NCBI GenBank assembly: GCA_021788955.1
Contig: JAJYKC010000178.1
Span: 1-6,066 of the forward strand
DNA: 6,066 bases
Source: Acidobacteriota bacterium
GTDB lineage: Bacteria; Acidobacteriota; Terriglobia; Bryobacterales; Bryobacteraceae
Reading direction: 5' to 3'
The position numbers were made by a program, and so were the translations under genes. Below the pieces are notes generated by a model. It did no database searches. It had not been told where the DNA came from and saw only the letters and a program-made list of their open reading frames with translations. Every line of letters starts with the position of its first letter. Positions within the stretch are counted from its first letter, which is position 1. Below, piece after piece: positions 4,991 to 6,066 of this stretch.

Positions 4991-5527
4991 CTACGCAGCG
5001 GTCTTCGGCTGCGCCTGGTTGACCACGTTCGCGATGGAGGTCGTGGCCGTGGTGAGCGCCTGCACGATCTGCTGCAGGGTCGCGAGCACCGGCGTGATCG
5101 TCGCGTCCACCTGCTTGGCGACGGCCGCAGCCACCGACTGCGCGTCCACGCCCACGCCGGCCGCGGACACGTCCGTGGCGCGGTTGGCCGGTACGGCGCC
5201 GGCGGTCAGGTTGGCGCCCGAACCGCGAGTTATGGGGTTCAACTCGTCGGTCCAAAGGGCATCGGCCGCGACATCGGCATGTCGGATGGCCTGCTTCGCG
5301 ACCATGTTCGCGGTCTCGACGCTGTTCTGCAGCGCCTGGAGAGCGACGTTCTGGATTTGGTCGAACTGCAACTGCGAACGCCGCGCGATAACCAGATCGA
5401 GATCCTGGTAGGCGTCGTAGGTTCGCTTGGTGTTGGCTGCGGTCAGTTCGGAGTGAGCCTTGAAGAACTCATCCGTCCCGGTTTCAAATTCACGTTCCCC
5501 GTTGTTCGGGGTGTCGACTTCCGGCAT
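4991..5527 (-). CDS. Unknown helical, cysteine-free phage protein (178 aa)
   Basis: I do not recognise a named family. The polar N-terminus (MPEVDTPNNGEREFETGTDE) leads into a long helical stretch from about 21 to 92, with RRSQLQFDQIQNVALQALQ (49-67), NMVAKQAIRHADVAADALW (74-92) and regular hydrophobic spacing. A flexible glycine/alanine segment (about 100-128) follows. A second helix (SVAAAVAKQVDATITPVLAT, 131-150) rich in threonine, alanine and valine continues to about 170. There is no cysteine, no signal peptide and no true membrane span. Helical, Ala/Gln/Asn-rich repeats recall small self-assembling proteins such as the RebB 'killing trait' family, but the similarity is too weak to call. 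AAGGAG precedes the ATG by 10 bases. It lies between two methyltransferase genes, 44 bases after the upstream one, and is probably co-transcribed with them. A virion or scaffolding-like protein is as likely as a modification accessory. Confidence 0.85.
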   Translation of the reverse strand: MPEVDTPNNGEREFETGTDEFFKAHSELTAANTKRTYDAYQDLDLVIARRSQLQFDQIQNVALQALQNSVETANMVAKQAIRHADVAADALWTDELNPITRGSGANLTAGAVPANRATDVSAAGVGVDAQSVAAAVAKQVDATITPVLATLQQIVQALTTATTSIANVVNQAQPKTAA

Positions 5528-5571
5528 GACTACATTTCTCCTTTTGGTGTGAGTTGAACTTTGCTGGCGAT

Positions 5572-6066
5572 CTACGCCACGGCGACTCCGCGGCTCGCCG
5601 CAACTTCGCTGAACGGCTCACCGGTCCCGGCAAGCACCGGCTCGGTGTGGGCCAGTTCCTGGATGCGGCGCAGAATCACGTCGCAATACGCGGGCGAGAT
5701 CTCGCAGCCGTATCCTTTACGCCCGAGTACCTGGGCCGCGGCGATGGTGGTTCCGCTCCCGAGGAACGGATCGAAGATCAGGTCGCCCGGATCTGAGAAC
5801 GCTTTCACGAAGAACTCGGCTAGAGCGCGCGGGAATGGAGCGGAGTGACTGCCCTGACTGCTCTCCGTCTTCACCTCGATGACGTTGCTGGGCCGCGCGA
5901 TCCCGCCGTGACGGCCCTCGAGGTTATTGGCGTTGCGCCGGGTCGTCTGCCACGAATCATGATTCTTGCCGCGATCCGCAGCTGCGCCCCGCGGCCCCGT
6001 GCCCAACAGCCCGCTGCCGGAGGTGGACTTCGGGTTACTGGGCGAGTAATCGAAGCAGTCGTCCGA
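5572..6066 (-). CDS. DNA amino-methyltransferase, beta class, C-terminal part (start beyond window)
   Basis: The frame is open to the right edge and gives 164 visible residues before the stop at 5572. The cofactor-binding motif DPFLGSGTT (visible residues 99-107) is preceded by HSAPFPRALAEFFVKAF (74-90), the usual motif X region. It is followed by AAQVLGRKGYGCEISPAYCDVI, where the acidic residue in CEIS is the expected ribose contact. Motif order again indicates a beta-class enzyme with its catalytic (D/S)PPY motif and N-terminus outside the window, so base specificity (N6-adenine or N4-cytosine) cannot be judged. The first visible 70 residues, including NNLEGRHGG, probably belong to the target-recognition region. 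A TTG at 6006 could be mistaken for a start, but the methyltransferase needs the upstream part. This is a different enzyme from the ParB fusion: the motifs differ (FLGSGTT versus FGGSGST) and no ParB domain is seen in the visible part. Confidence 0.93.
   Translation of the reverse strand, partial: SDDCFDYSPSNPKSTSGSGLLGTGPRGAAADRGKNHDSWQTTRRNANNLEGRHGGIARPSNVIEVKTESSQGSHSAPFPRALAEFFVKAFSDPGDLIFDPFLGSGTTIAAAQVLGRKGYGCEISPAYCDVILRRIQELAHTEPVLAGTGEPFSEVAASRGVAVA

Noticed and set aside
4920..5255. N-terminal extension of the ParB-methyltransferase (112 codons)
   Set aside because: The stretch is arginine/glycine-rich, overlaps the 178-residue gene in another frame, and precedes a natural ParB-domain start at 4919.
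4389..5411. Plus-strand open frame of 340 codons opposite the methyltransferase and the 178-residue gene
   Set aside because: It spans two genes and the hairpin gap on the other strand; composition is shadow-like and no domain is seen.
5572..6006. A complete small methyltransferase starting at the TTG at 6006
   Set aside because: The open frame continues to the window edge, and a beta-class enzyme needs its catalytic motif N-terminal to this point, so it is a partial gene.
1..6066. tRNA genes, CRISPR arrays, insertion sequences, integrase or attachment sites
   Set aside because: Read on both strands for cloverleaf-like regions, regularly spaced repeats, terminal inverted repeats and recombinase motifs; nothing supportable was seen.

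Overview
The window reads as part of a tailed-phage genome or, more likely, a prophage in a GC-rich bacterium. The firmest evidence is a lambda-family portal protein, a gpW-like head-completion protein and two DNA methyltransferases, in a tightly packed and largely co-oriented layout. No host housekeeping gene, tRNA, rRNA, integrase, attachment site, CRISPR array or insertion sequence is visible. The host cannot be named from sequence alone. High GC and the DUF3489 / small basic beta-protein pair fit groups such as Acidobacteria, Planctomycetes or Proteobacteria; this is inference.

Most genes are read on the minus strand, right to left. The right part (5572-6066, open at the window edge) is the C-terminal part of a beta-class DNA amino-methyltransferase. 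It is followed by a 178-residue cysteine-free helical protein of unknown function (4991-5527) and a complete ParB-domain/methyltransferase fusion (3639-4919). The left part (1-2292) is a compact chain: gpW-like protein, a 97-residue protein with one C-terminal membrane segment, two unknown small proteins (63 and 88 residues), and the portal protein, which runs off the left edge. Gaps in this chain are 3 to 4 bases or overlaps of 4 and 11 bases, so it is very probably one mRNA with coupled translation.

Between these two minus-strand blocks lies a three-gene plus-strand island (2421-3582): a 102-residue unknown protein, a 70-residue small basic beta-rich protein, and a DUF3489 protein with a C-terminal winged-helix-like domain. 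The island is divergent from the gpW operon across 128 bases that carry short repeats. It converges on the ParB-methyltransferase across 56 bases that hold a strong GC hairpin. It looks like an accessory cassette set into the morphogenesis region.

Functionally, the left block builds the portal vertex and head-tail connector, and the right block probably modifies phage DNA. The terminase that normally precedes gpW and portal in lambda-like phages is not in this window. The most curious points are the missing terminase, the inverted island, the three extra small genes between gpW and portal, and the unknown 178-residue protein between two methyltransferases.
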